Source: Mariniflexile gromovii (GTDB lineage: Bacteria; Bacteroidota; Bacteroidia; Flavobacteriales; Flavobacteriaceae). From it: a stretch of 64,000 nucleotides of DNA. Location: the NCBI RefSeq assembly GCF_017814435.1, contig NZ_JAGJCB010000014.1, positions 36,783 through 100,782 on the forward strand, given 5' to 3'. The translations under genes and the position numbers were made by a program. Below the pieces are notes generated by a model that saw nothing but the letters and a program-made list of their open reading frames with translations, was not told the origin of the DNA and ran no database searches. Of this stretch, positions 50,485 through 60,556 are shown piece after piece. Every line of letters begins with the position of its first letter. Within the stretch, counting starts at the first letter, position 1.

Positions 50485-51810
50485 TTAGTAACCAGGGTTT
50501 TGAGTAATTACATTAAAACTTGCTGAAAGTTCTGATATTGGAACAGGAAATAAATAATAATTGTTATCAAATGTTTTTCCTAAGGCAGTTTGGGCAGTAC
50601 CTGTTCTAACTAAGTCAAACCATCTTTGTCCTTCAAATGCCAATTCCAATCTTCTTTCATTAGCAATTGCTGTTCTTACAAGAGCTTGAGTATTAAGTGT
50701 AGCCGGATTTAAATCGGCTAAACCAGCTCTACTTCTTATGCTCACTGTAGGATACAAACTGTTTAACGGAGCAAGTGCAACTGCTGCAGAAGCTCCCGTT
50801 TCATTCAATGCTTCCGCATATAATAAAAGAATATCTGCAAACCTAAGTTCTATCCAATCTTGTTCAGCACCGCCCCATTTTATAGACGCAGTTTCTGCTG
50901 CATTAAATGTTACTGCTCGTCTTGTATCTCCGGGACTCGCATTAAATGCGGCTATTAATGATGCGTCTAATGGTGTAGGTGATTTTGTATCACTCCCACT
51001 ACTCCATGTAGCAAACCTTGAAGCAAAAGTATATTCTCCGTTAATACTACTTGTTATTTGAGTTGCAAATAAGATTTCTGAATTCAAATCATTAGCGGAA
51101 CCAAAAACACTAGCAAAAGTGTTTTTTAAATTGATACCTGCGGCGGAAGCTCCTGTTACAACTGCTGAAAGATGCGGTAATGCACTGGTAAAATCTCCTC
51201 TTTGTACATATACCTTGCCTAATAAGCCTTGAGCAGCATATTTAGACGCTCTTCCTTCAGTTCTTGCTGTACCCAAAACTGCTATAGCATCTGTTAAATC
51301 TGGAATGATAACATTATCATAAACTTGAGCTACTGGTTTGCGGGCTAAAATAGAAGTATCGGTTAAGCTAGGTGAATCAGATAAATTAATAGTAACATCT
51401 CCAAAAACTCGTACAAGTTTAAAATAAGATAAAGCTCTTAAAAATTTAGCTTCCGCTACTTGTTTAGCGTTAGAAGAATTTAAAATAACAATATTTGAAC
51501 TTAATATCGATTTATACAAAGCTGTATAGAAAGGTCCAAAAAATTGATCTTCCATAGCAGTTAAGCCATTATCAAAATCATCAAATTCACTATATGGAGA
51601 CTCAAACATGTAAGCATTATCGGCTCTAAAGTCTCCCATTACCACCATTGGCGTAGAGGTATCAATTTGATAGAAATATGCCGCATTTAAAACTCCTGTA
51701 AAATCTGTTAAAGAATCAGAACTAGCAATATTAGGTGGATATTGATCTAAATCTGTGGAACATGCTGTTATAAACAACAACGAACCCAATAATATATATA
51801 TATTTTTCAT
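50485..51810 (-). CDS. SusD/RagB-family nutrient-binding lipoprotein (pair 2)
   Basis: 441 residues, shorter than pair 1. Lipoprotein signal GSLLFITACSTDLDQYPP (Cys17). Family marks: AKQVAEAKFLRALSYFKLVRVFGDV, GLLGKVYVQRGDFTSALPHL, DWIELRFADILLLYAEALNE and ERRLELAFEGQRWFDLVR near the C terminus. Partner of the SusC encoded 11 bp upstream. No separate surface-binding protein gene follows, unlike in pair 1. The 180-bp stretch to GntR copy 2 contains a palindromic sequence with a CCGGTT repeat (AACCGATCTA...CCGGTTAACC, about 50402-50435), possibly a terminator. Confidence 0.94.
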   Translation of the reverse strand: MKNIYILLGSLLFITACSTDLDQYPPNIASSDSLTDFTGVLNAAYFYQIDTSTPMVVMGDFRADNAYMFESPYSEFDDFDNGLTAMEDQFFGPFYTALYKSILSSNIVILNSSNAKQVAEAKFLRALSYFKLVRVFGDVTINLSDSPSLTDTSILARKPVAQVYDNVIIPDLTDAIAVLGTARTEGRASKYAAQGLLGKVYVQRGDFTSALPHLSAVVTGASAAGINLKNTFASVFGSANDLNSEILFATQITSSINGEYTFASRFATWSSGSDTKSPTPLDASLIAAFNASPGDTRRAVTFNAAETASIKWGGAEQDWIELRFADILLLYAEALNETGASAAVALAPLNSLYPTVSIRSRAGLADLNPATLNTQALVRTAIANERRLELAFEGQRWFDLVRTGTAQTALGKTFDNNYYLFPVPISELSASFNVITQNPGY

Positions 51811-51821
51811 TTTTTTTTTAT

Positions 51822-54800
51822 TTAAAAATTAACATTTACACCAAAAGTAAAACTTCTTACAATCGGACTTGCTCCTACTTGTAAACCATAAGTTGTTGGT
51901 CCCAAATACGTATCATTGGTTGTATTTATACCTTCTGGATTAAAAGAAGTATAATTATCTGCCCATAGGTATAATAAATTAGTTGCTGCAGCATATAATC
52001 TTACTGAGCTTAAACCAACTTTACTAATTAATTCTTCTTTAAAAGTATATCCGATAGTTATATTTCTTAATGCAATAAAAGAAGCATCTTGTATTTGAGC
52101 ATCTAATTGATTATTTGAGTCCAACCAAGGTAACCCATTATGGTCTGCTAAACCATCACTGTTTGAGTCAATTCTATTAACTTGTAATCTGTTACCAAAT
52201 TCCGATTGCCAATAAATTGGGTCAACATTCCAAATTTCTCCTCCTTGAGATCCTTGAAATTGTAATGACATATCAATATTTTTATATTTAAGATTATGTG
52301 ACATTCCCCAATAAAAATCTGGGGTATTTTGTCCAATTTTTACTAAATCACCACCATCAGCTACGGTTCTTGTTTTATCAATAACACCATATCCTGGTTC
52401 GCCAGGAGCTTGTTGATCTTTCACATAAAATGCCGAACTATTGATACCAATATTACGTGTTGGATCTGCCATATATTTATCTTCAACAGCACCTAGAGTT
52501 TCTACGCCCCACATTTCACCAATAGCTCCGCCTACATAATTTCTAAATACAGGACCTCTACCACTCTGACCGTGAATAACATCAGGTAATTGATCTAAAC
52601 CACCTAAATCTGTGATTTTTGTATCCACTGTAGATAAGTTACCCCCCATACTCCAAGAGAAATTTTGATTACTAACTAGATTTGCAGTTAGTTCGAATTC
52701 CCAACCTTTACTTCTAACATCGCCAGAATTTAGGGCTATGGAAGTAGTCCCTAGAACTTCAGAAACACTTTGATTAATTAAAATATCCTTAATATCAGAG
52801 GTATAATAATCGACACTTATTCTGAAACGGTTATTTAAAAAACCTGTGTCAACACCATAATTTGTTTCAGTATTGGTTTGCCAAGTTAAATCTTCATTAG
52901 CAACATTACTTGGTATTAAATAGCCTGTACCCATAACGGTTGCTGCCGAGTTCAAAAGACTTAATGAATCATAAGCCCCTAAAAAAGAAGTTGTTCCTAA
53001 AGATCCGTAACTAAATCTTGGTTTAAATAAGCTCAACACACTATTACCTTCTAAAAAGGATTCGTTATGCATATTCCATCCCAAAGAAAAAGCTGGGAAG
53101 GTTGCGAATTTTTTATTAGCACCAAAACGTGAATCACCATCTCTTCTAACAGATACAGATGCTAAATAACGATCATCAAAAGCGTAGTTAATTCTACCAA
53201 AAACACTCTGTCTGTTAATAGTCTCGTCACGCTCTGTTACTACAATATCTGCAGGGCTTAAAAGATTATAATTAACAATATCACTAAATGGCACATTGGA
53301 ACCTCTTAGAGCAGTTCCATCAGTATATAAGCCTTGAAATTCTACTCCAATTACTGCTGATACATCATGTTTATCTGCAAATACTTTAGCGTAACTTAAA
53401 GTAGTTTCACTTAATACGGAAGTTTTTTTAACGTCCGTTTGGTCTAAATCCGTTTGTGATAAACGTCCGTTAGAATCCGAATAAGGGCTACGATAGTAAT
53501 ACAATTGCGTGTCTAAAAGATCAGCACCTAAAACTGTTTTTAAATTTAAACCCTCAACAATGCTATATTGCAAATAAGAACTAACATTACCAAAGAATGT
53601 TTTTTGCCATTGTTTTGTATTATCTAATTTTTGCGCCGGACCTGCATCTCCTGTTCCTCCAATACCGTTACCTGCTCTTCCATAATGCCAATCTACTGCA
53701 GGATCACCAGGCTCTAAAGTGTAAATGCTCTTATTGAAAGGAGCATCATCCGCTGTTCCTGAAACACCATCGTTTCCTCTTCCTTGATAACCCGAGTCAA
53801 ATGAAGCACTAAGCCCTGGTACGCCCTGACCAGATAAAGTTGCTCTTTGCTGATCCAATTGTTGAACAAATGCAATAGACTCCGCAGTATGATAAATAGG
53901 ACTAATACTATAAGCTCTTAACAAATCTCTCATATCCCAACTCAACATGTCTTGCTTAGATGTAAAGCCATTAAAACTTACTCCTGTTTTAAACTTTTCT
54001 CCTAATTTAGCATCAATATTCAAACGTGCGTTTAATTTTTCAAAACCTTGAGTAATTATTATACCCTCCGTGTTTTGATAACCTATAGATCCAAAGAAAT
54101 TTACATCTTCTGTTCCACCACTCATACTAAAATCATGACTAGTACTATTAGCTGTCCGAAATAACCAGTCTTCCACAGACAATACATCTGGCGAATCTTT
54201 ATAAGCATTTATCCTATAATCTACTAATCGAGAATCCACTGCAGAAACATCATAAGTTCCATCTGCAATACCATCTTCTAATATTTTACCCCATTCTCCA
54301 GCAGTCTTAAGCATATCATTTCGCTTAAGGTATTTATCAGAGAAACTTGTATAAGCATTATAACTAAAAGTAGCTTTTCCACTCTTTCCCTTTTTTGTAG
54401 TAACCAAAATAACACCATTAGCACCTCTAGACCCATAAATAGCCGCAGAAGCTGCATCTTTTAATACTTCTAAACTTTCAATATCGTTTGGGTTTACTGT
54501 TGCTAAAGTTCCTGAAATTGGAAAGCCATCCACTACAATTAAAGGGTTTGAATCACCTGAAATAGAGGACGCTGCTCTAACTTGGATTTTTGGATCTGCT
54601 CCTGGCTCACCACTTTGATTTTGAATTCTAACACCAGGTAACTTACCTGCAAGTGCATCGTCCACACGAGCAGCTTGCACAGCGGCAACATCTTCACCAC
54701 CAATTTTTGCTATGGCTCCTGTAAGATGTGATTTTTTTCTAGTACCATAACCTACCACAACTACTTCGTCCAATTTGGCAGCATCTTCTACCATAACTAC

Positions 54801-55076
54801 GTTAAGTGTTCTTTGATTTGTAATGGTAATAGATTGCTTAACATAACCTAAGTAAGTAAAGTTAAGTACATCTCCTTTCTTAACTTCCAATTGGAAAGCG
54901 CCATCAAAATCTGTTGCCGTACCTTTTGTGGTTTTTGCAATAATTACATTGACACCAGGAATGGGCATGTCGGCCGCATCCTTTACTGTACCGGATAGTA
55001 GATACCCGTCTTGTGCAAATAATGATATATTGAATATCAATATTAGCATTAAAGATAGTTTAGTTTTTAAATTCAT
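51822..55076 (-). CDS. SusC/RagA TonB-dependent outer-membrane transporter (pair 2)
   Basis: 1084 residues. Signal peptide to about residue 21 (LFAQ), CarboxypepD-like module (LSGTVKDAADMPIPGVNVI, TATDFDGAFQLE), TonB box region VVVGYGTRKKSHLTGAI, plug (VRIQNQSGEPGADPKIQVR, ASAAIYGSRGANGVILV), then the barrel ending in FGVNVNF. Related to pair 1 but with different loops, so another oligosaccharide size or block type is likely. A triple operator array and -7 box lie about 50-90 bp upstream. Confidence 0.95.
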   Translation of the reverse strand: MNLKTKLSLMLILIFNISLFAQDGYLLSGTVKDAADMPIPGVNVIIAKTTKGTATDFDGAFQLEVKKGDVLNFTYLGYVKQSITITNQRTLNVVMVEDAAKLDEVVVVGYGTRKKSHLTGAIAKIGGEDVAAVQAARVDDALAGKLPGVRIQNQSGEPGADPKIQVRAASSISGDSNPLIVVDGFPISGTLATVNPNDIESLEVLKDAASAAIYGSRGANGVILVTTKKGKSGKATFSYNAYTSFSDKYLKRNDMLKTAGEWGKILEDGIADGTYDVSAVDSRLVDYRINAYKDSPDVLSVEDWLFRTANSTSHDFSMSGGTEDVNFFGSIGYQNTEGIIITQGFEKLNARLNIDAKLGEKFKTGVSFNGFTSKQDMLSWDMRDLLRAYSISPIYHTAESIAFVQQLDQQRATLSGQGVPGLSASFDSGYQGRGNDGVSGTADDAPFNKSIYTLEPGDPAVDWHYGRAGNGIGGTGDAGPAQKLDNTKQWQKTFFGNVSSYLQYSIVEGLNLKTVLGADLLDTQLYYYRSPYSDSNGRLSQTDLDQTDVKKTSVLSETTLSYAKVFADKHDVSAVIGVEFQGLYTDGTALRGSNVPFSDIVNYNLLSPADIVVTERDETINRQSVFGRINYAFDDRYLASVSVRRDGDSRFGANKKFATFPAFSLGWNMHNESFLEGNSVLSLFKPRFSYGSLGTTSFLGAYDSLSLLNSAATVMGTGYLIPSNVANEDLTWQTNTETNYGVDTGFLNNRFRISVDYYTSDIKDILINQSVSEVLGTTSIALNSGDVRSKGWEFELTANLVSNQNFSWSMGGNLSTVDTKITDLGGLDQLPDVIHGQSGRGPVFRNYVGGAIGEMWGVETLGAVEDKYMADPTRNIGINSSAFYVKDQQAPGEPGYGVIDKTRTVADGGDLVKIGQNTPDFYWGMSHNLKYKNIDMSLQFQGSQGGEIWNVDPIYWQSEFGNRLQVNRIDSNSDGLADHNGLPWLDSNNQLDAQIQDASFIALRNITIGYTFKEELISKVGLSSVRLYAAATNLLYLWADNYTSFNPEGINTTNDTYLGPTTYGLQVGASPIVRSFTFGVNVNF

Positions 55077-55125
55077 TTGTAATTTGTTTAAGTTAATAAT
55101 TTTGATTTAGTTATTGATTGTTTTC

Positions 55126-55167
55126 TGGAAAACCAAAGTGGTTTACCAGTTTGGTACGCCAAATATA
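55126..55167 (-). promoter_or_regulatory. Triple 13-bp-phased GntR operator and promoter of susC pair 2
   Basis: Units TGGAAAACCA (55126), TGGTTTACCA (55139) and TGGTACGCCA (55152), with the minus-strand -7 box TATATTTG at 55160-55167 overlapping the third. The rest of the 427-bp gap (55168-55503) is AT-rich. It contains an inverted repeat TCATCGA-TC-TCGATGA at 55346-55361 and a hairpin TTTTAGATG / CATCTAAAA at 55470-55496 that may terminate the manD transcript. No gene is seen. Confidence 0.8.
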
Positions 55168-55503
55168 TGTTATTTTTATGTTAAAAAAAAACAATTCAAG
55201 GATTTAAAATAATAAACACTATCATTTTACAATAAAATGATATTTTTAAGATTGATTTTTTATGAATTATTTAAATAAATTTTGTTGAAAACATGATGAT
55301 TTTATCTAAAAAATATTGTAATGACTTCCTGAAAATTAAAAATCATCATCGATCTCGATGAACTAAAAATGCACAGTTGAAACAGTAATATTTTTAAATA
55401 TTTAAACTTAATATCACCCTTCTAGATAATGAACCTTTTATTTTAAATGATAACATTCTAATAAATAAATTTTAGATGATGGACTTCCATCTAAAAGTCT
55501 CTT

Positions 55504-56721
55504 TTACCAATTCCATAAAGTACCATCTTCCAATCGAGAGACTGGGAGGTATGATCTTTTATACGGATATTTTATAGCAGCTTCTTCATTAAATTCTACG
55601 CCAATTCCGGGTTTATCTTCTATATAGATTTCCCCGTCTTTTAATTGGGCTTGAAAGTTGAATACCTCATTTAATTCTGGGGTGCCAAAACCTATAAATT
55701 CTTGAACCCCAAAGTTGGGTGCCCATAAATCTAGATGCATATGCGCCATGAAACAAATAGGAGACAGATCGGGTGCACCATGGGGCGCCATTCTTACGTG
55801 GTACAACGATGCAAAATCGGCTAGTTTTTTTAATGGTGTAATGCCACCACCATGGGTTACTGCGGTTCTTACAAAATCAATATATTGGTTTTCAATTAAG
55901 TGTTTGGCATCCCAAATGGTATTGAATTTTTCGCCCAATGCCATGGGCGTTGTAGTATGGTTTCTTATTATTTTATAACCTTCAGGATTCTCATAGGTTA
56001 CAGCGTCTTCAAGAAATTTTAATTTAAATGGTTCTAGTGTTTTCCCTAATTGCGCCGCTTCAATGGGTGTTAACCTGCTATGTACATCATGGCACAATTC
56101 AATGCCATAACCAAACGTATCTCTTGCTCTTTTAAATAATTCAGGAATAAAATTTAGATATTTGGTGGTTGACCATGGATGTTCTGGAGGCAATGGCCTG
56201 TTACCTTGCAATTCGTAATAATTCTTTTTATCACCTAAAGTACCATAAGTGCCTTCAGTACCAGGAATGGTGCATTGCAACCTAACTACTTTATACCCAT
56301 CTGCTATTGCTTTTTCTAAATTACTAAGTACTTCTTCAATAGATTCACCATTCACATGGGCATAAACGGTAACTGCCCTTCTACTTTTCCCTCCAAGTAA
56401 CTGATAGACAGGCAAACCCGCAACCTTCCCTTTAATATCCCAAAGAGCGGTATCAATAGCACCAATAGCAGCCATACTTACAGCGCCATTTTGCCAATAA
56501 GCACCTTTATATAAATACTGCCAAATATCTTCTATTTGATGGGCATCTTTACCAATTAAACATGGAATGACGTGTTCTTCCAAATAAGATACAACAGCTA
56601 ATTCCCTTCCGTTTAATGTGGCATCACCTATTCCATAAACTCCTTTATCTGTTAGGATTTTAACGGTTACGAAATTGCGACCAGAACAGCAAACAAAGAC
56701 TTTAATTTCAGTGATTTTCAT
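55504..56721 (-). CDS. manD: D-mannonate dehydratase family protein (ManD, enolase superfamily)
   Basis: 405 residues, the standard ManD/RspA length. N-terminal enolase-type cap (KVFVCCSGRNFVTVKILTDKGVYGIGDATLNGRE). Barrel segments: CHDVHSRLTP (metal Asp and His), FLEDAVTYENPEG (metal Glu), ALGEKFNT (Glu), RTAVTHGGGITPLKKLA and MAPHGAPDLSP (His), then the C-terminal SYLPVSRLEDGTLWNW. Characterised family members dehydrate D-mannonate or D-gluconate to KDG; some have low activity. It is the last gene of the PL7-gntK/gnd-NRAMP-like-PL6-manD run. KDG output would feed the same pathway as alginate-derived DEH. Confidence 0.9.
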   Translation of the reverse strand: MKITEIKVFVCCSGRNFVTVKILTDKGVYGIGDATLNGRELAVVSYLEEHVIPCLIGKDAHQIEDIWQYLYKGAYWQNGAVSMAAIGAIDTALWDIKGKVAGLPVYQLLGGKSRRAVTVYAHVNGESIEEVLSNLEKAIADGYKVVRLQCTIPGTEGTYGTLGDKKNYYELQGNRPLPPEHPWSTTKYLNFIPELFKRARDTFGYGIELCHDVHSRLTPIEAAQLGKTLEPFKLKFLEDAVTYENPEGYKIIRNHTTTPMALGEKFNTIWDAKHLIENQYIDFVRTAVTHGGGITPLKKLADFASLYHVRMAPHGAPDLSPICFMAHMHLDLWAPNFGVQEFIGFGTPELNEVFNFQAQLKDGEIYIEDKPGIGVEFNEEAAIKYPYKRSYLPVSRLEDGTLWNW

Positions 56722-56828
56722 GCCAAACTATTAATTTTATTGAAACTCTAATGTACTCTTTTTTCTAATTACTTTTACATCTATTATACTTATAATCAGC
56801 ATTTAAAAAACGTTTATAAGTAGTGCTA

Positions 56829-59174
56829 TTAATTATTTAATATCCCTAAATTTAAAGCATCTGTTCCTTTTCCTTTTAGTGGTGAATTTTCTAATAAAAT
56901 GAATGATTCACTATCATAGTTTGGATTGAAAGTCCATAGATTTTGTACGTTGTATTTTTCATCTCCAGTTACATTTAGCTTATCGGACTCGTAGAAATTA
57001 TTATTTAAAATATTAACAACGGGCTCGCCTACAACCAAATGCATGTTGATGCCTTTTGTTTTGTTGAAAATATTATTTTGAATATCTACAACCTGAACAC
57101 CGTATAACGACATGGCTGCTTCGTATTTATTCTTACTTCCGAAGCCAACATTATCGAAAACATTATGGTCTATTTCTAAGAATGGACCGAAGGTACTTTC
57201 ATCCTTCCCTCCTCTATACAAACGCAATGCGGCGCCTTGAACATCTTTTAAACTGTTATTTTTCATAATAAAATATTCCACATTGTAAGCGCCAATATCA
57301 TCAGTTTCGGTATCTAATGCCGCTATATGTCCGGTAATATTCTTGAATCTTGAATTTTGAATGCTGATGGTATCGGCAAATGTGCCTTTGGCAACCCTTA
57401 AAACGTCGAACGAATGGTTTACTACAAAGTTCTCGAAATCGCAATTATCAATAAATAGTTTATAGTTCTCTATCATCGAGTTTTTACTGGTACTTATTAC
57501 AGAATTTCCAGCGTAATCGGGTGAACTTGCACCATCAAATTTGATGTTTTCCAAAGATAAACTTCCACCATTTTGAATTTCAAAAGCCATCATACGTTCA
57601 AATAAAATAATCGCTTTTTCTTTTCCTGATGATTTAAAGGTAAGTGGATGATTCACCTTTACGGCCTTGGTTAATAAGTAAGTTTCACCTGAAGTTAGCT
57701 CAATAATATCACCCGGTTTTGAGTTTTGAGCCGCATCAAACAAGGTATTGATACCTGGTTTAGCTTTTACAAGGCTCCCTGAGTTTAATGCCACATAAGT
57801 ATCTGTTTTTGAATACCAAGAAACCCCTGTATTTTCTTTAGTTGCAATATTGGGGCTGATGGTAATTTCATGCTTAATTTTATCGGACTTCGGAATTAAA
57901 AACCCTTGTTCGCTTTTAACCAATTGAATATCTGCATTTTCAAATCCACTAGAAATACCAGACTCCATATTATTTCCTAAAATATTGTCTTTAAATGTAA
58001 TACCACTAATATCATCATATACCGTAAAGATGTTTTTCTTGTGATCGTTATAAAAAATGTTATTGGAAATTTCCGAAGTTCTAGGGGCTTGACTTCTTTC
58101 TGCATCGCTTCCCGCACATAATTGAATGTGGTCGCAATTAACAAATGTATTGTTACTTACTTTAGAATCTATAACCGGTACATAACGATTTGGTGGCGAA
58201 TTTGGAACACCGTTCATCATAACAAAAGCACCTCTAAAGCGGTAGCCTGTTAAACCAATATGATAGTTATTAATCACGGTTTGTGTTTCGTTTATAACGC
58301 GCACACCACCTGTACTTGGTTTTCCGTTTCCTATAAATACATTACCATCCACTAAAGTTTCGTTTCCATGGCGCATGGTCAACGTTCCGGTGCATTCAAA
58401 AAACGTATTATATTTAAAGGTGTTTTGACAGGATTTGTTAGAAATAATTTCATGTTCGCCATTGGTTCTATCAAAATAATTGGATTCTACCAAGGTATTT
58501 GAGTTTTCTAAAGCGTTGTGGCTGGTACCAATTCTTAAAGTTTCGCCTCCGTTATTCCCGTAAGTTGATCGTGGCCCAAAATAGTTATGGTCTATTTTAT
58601 GGTTGTTGGCAATACTTTCTTTGGTATCTAAACCAACAATCATGGTAACACCCAAATTCTTTTTACCAACAATGTGGTTGTGGTCTATTCTATTATTTTT
58701 TCCATAAATGGTTACCCAATAATCTTGAACCTGGCGCTCTGGGTTATTGTAATTATCAATAACACATTCGGTTAATCGGCAATTATTTGCCATTTCCTCT
58801 TTATTCTTTCTAAAAGAAATTACGGCGTTGGTAGGTGTATATCCGTTTTTAAAAACCAAACCTTCAACAATTAAATATTCTCCTGCTATTTGTAGGTTTG
58901 AAGCACCTTCCAAAGTTACCTTACCTTTTTCTTCAACCGTTAAAATAATTGGTTTTTCTTCTGTACCCTTGCCTTCAAAAACCAATTCTGCATCTTCCCA
59001 AACACCGTTTGCCATGGTAATAACATCACCTGGTTTTGCGTTTTTAACGGCATCATTAAATTCAGATACATTTTTCACAATTAGCCCACTAGTTTTAGTT
59101 TCCATGTCTTTACAAGAAAAAGTTAGTACTAAAAGCGTAATTACTACACTGTAAATTTTTAATTTATTTTTCAT
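56829..59174 (-). CDS. Alginate lyase, polysaccharide lyase family 6, two-domain lipoprotein (copy 2)
   Basis: 781 residues. Lipoprotein signal ending in LTFSC (Cys21), so probably anchored to the outer membrane. PL6 beta-helix from about 30 to 440, second beta-helix from about 480. Catalytic set: NGEHEIISNKS (Glu240, Glu242, Lys247) and MRHG (Arg268), the same 21-residue spacing as copy 1. The catalytic domains of the two copies are clearly related (AGDQIIMANGVWKDVE against PGDVITMANGVWEDAE). Lies 31 bp after the NRAMP-like gene and 107 bp before manD. Confidence 0.92.
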   Translation of the reverse strand: MKNKLKIYSVVITLLVLTFSCKDMETKTSGLIVKNVSEFNDAVKNAKPGDVITMANGVWEDAELVFEGKGTEEKPIILTVEEKGKVTLEGASNLQIAGEYLIVEGLVFKNGYTPTNAVISFRKNKEEMANNCRLTECVIDNYNNPERQVQDYWVTIYGKNNRIDHNHIVGKKNLGVTMIVGLDTKESIANNHKIDHNYFGPRSTYGNNGGETLRIGTSHNALENSNTLVESNYFDRTNGEHEIISNKSCQNTFKYNTFFECTGTLTMRHGNETLVDGNVFIGNGKPSTGGVRVINETQTVINNYHIGLTGYRFRGAFVMMNGVPNSPPNRYVPVIDSKVSNNTFVNCDHIQLCAGSDAERSQAPRTSEISNNIFYNDHKKNIFTVYDDISGITFKDNILGNNMESGISSGFENADIQLVKSEQGFLIPKSDKIKHEITISPNIATKENTGVSWYSKTDTYVALNSGSLVKAKPGINTLFDAAQNSKPGDIIELTSGETYLLTKAVKVNHPLTFKSSGKEKAIILFERMMAFEIQNGGSLSLENIKFDGASSPDYAGNSVISTSKNSMIENYKLFIDNCDFENFVVNHSFDVLRVAKGTFADTISIQNSRFKNITGHIAALDTETDDIGAYNVEYFIMKNNSLKDVQGAALRLYRGGKDESTFGPFLEIDHNVFDNVGFGSKNKYEAAMSLYGVQVVDIQNNIFNKTKGINMHLVVGEPVVNILNNNFYESDKLNVTGDEKYNVQNLWTFNPNYDSESFILLENSPLKGKGTDALNLGILNN

Positions 59175-59205
59175 TTTAAAAGTTGTTTACCAAAAAATGG
59201 TTATG

Positions 59206-60483
59206 TTAAAAGTATTTTGTCATGATGCCAATAACTCCCGTATAAGAGATAACACAAGAAAAGAACAAGGCTGCATATAATCCAATATTTACCCAAATAC
59301 CAGTTTTATACCCTTTCATAATTGTTTTATTATTTACCATAAGTATGATACCTAGTACCACTAGCGGTAGAATAAATACATTAAAAACTTGAGATAGGAT
59401 TTGAATTTCTATAGGGTTTCCGCCAAATACAGGACCAATTAAAGCCACTAAACAAGCGATAAAAGTTATAATTCTGAATTGTTTTGAATTCGTATCCAAT
59501 TCGCCCGATTGGTAATCGGCAACCAAAAGCGGTGCAATTAATAAGCATGGAAAAATAGAAGACAATCCAGCGCTTAAAGCTCCGAAAAAGAAAATAGTAA
59601 CCGCCCATTTACCAGCAACAGGCTCTAAAGTATTTGCCATATCCAAAACTTGCGTCACTACTTTGCCTTCATAAAACAAAGCGCCTGCAGCCACAGCCAT
59701 TATGGTACCACTAATTACAAAAATTAATATAGCGGCAGTGATTGAATCTTTTCGTTGTTGGTCTAAATTTTCTATGGTCCATCCTTTTCCTTTTACAAAT
59801 AAGGGACGCGATAGAAAGGTTGCTGCTGCCATGGTGGTACCAACAAATGCTGCCACTAACATTTTACCATCTGGAACATTTGGAATGGATGGTATCAATC
59901 CTTTAATTACATCCATGGGTAACGGTTGTACTAGGCATAACGACAATATAAATGAAAGCCCCATAAGCGTTACAAAAATGACCAATATTTTTTCGAAAAA
60001 AGTGTACTTACCTACCAGCATTAATAAGTAAAACACAACAATGATTAAAATAGCGGTTATTAAAACGGTTTCGTATTTCAAATCTTCTAATCCTGAAAAA
60101 TTAATGGCTAATATTTCATAAATGATATTGGAAGAAATTCCTAAAATACCCATTAGCGAATTCCATTGCCCGAACGTAATCCCAATAATGATTAAAATAG
60201 CTAAGGCTTTACCGTATTTTAAATGTTTTTTAAAACCGAAGAGTGCTGTTTCGCCTGTTATTAAAGCGTAGTTACCATAAACAAACATTAAAACCCCAGA
60301 AAAAACACAGCTTAATAACAACACCCATAATAATTGCATGTTAAATTGGCTACCTGCAACAATCATGGAAGTTACGCTACCCGTGCCAATGGTATAACCT
60401 ATGGCAAAAATACCAGGACCAAAACCTAACACCAGGGCTATTATTTTTTTAATTAAAGATTTCTTTTCTTTTGATTCTGACAT
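59206..60483 (-). CDS. NRAMP-related transporter without the metal-binding motifs
   Basis: 425 residues, about eleven membrane helices. The fold and sequence run of NRAMP transporters are visible: GFGPGIFAIGYTIGTGSVTSMIVAGSQF (about 15-42) and LLWVLLLSCVFSGVLM. The canonical DPGN of helix 1 is replaced by IGTGS. The helix 6 metal motif (MPH) is also missing, the segment reading FVGTTMAAATFLSRP (about 212-226). So it should not carry Mn or Fe in the usual way. Its place between gluconokinase/6-phosphogluconate dehydrogenase and PL6 genes suggests a sugar-acid substrate; this is inference. Confidence 0.82.
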   Translation of the reverse strand: MSESKEKKSLIKKIIALVLGFGPGIFAIGYTIGTGSVTSMIVAGSQFNMQLLWVLLLSCVFSGVLMFVYGNYALITGETALFGFKKHLKYGKALAILIIIGITFGQWNSLMGILGISSNIIYEILAINFSGLEDLKYETVLITAILIIVVFYLLMLVGKYTFFEKILVIFVTLMGLSFILSLCLVQPLPMDVIKGLIPSIPNVPDGKMLVAAFVGTTMAAATFLSRPLFVKGKGWTIENLDQQRKDSITAAILIFVISGTIMAVAAGALFYEGKVVTQVLDMANTLEPVAGKWAVTIFFFGALSAGLSSIFPCLLIAPLLVADYQSGELDTNSKQFRIITFIACLVALIGPVFGGNPIEIQILSQVFNVFILPLVVLGIILMVNNKTIMKGYKTGIWVNIGLYAALFFSCVISYTGVIGIMTKYF

Positions 60484-60556
60484 GGTTTATGGTATTTAGT
60501 TGTTGGTAATAGTTGTTGGTTAATAGTTGGTAGAGCTTGAAAGCAAAACTTAACTT

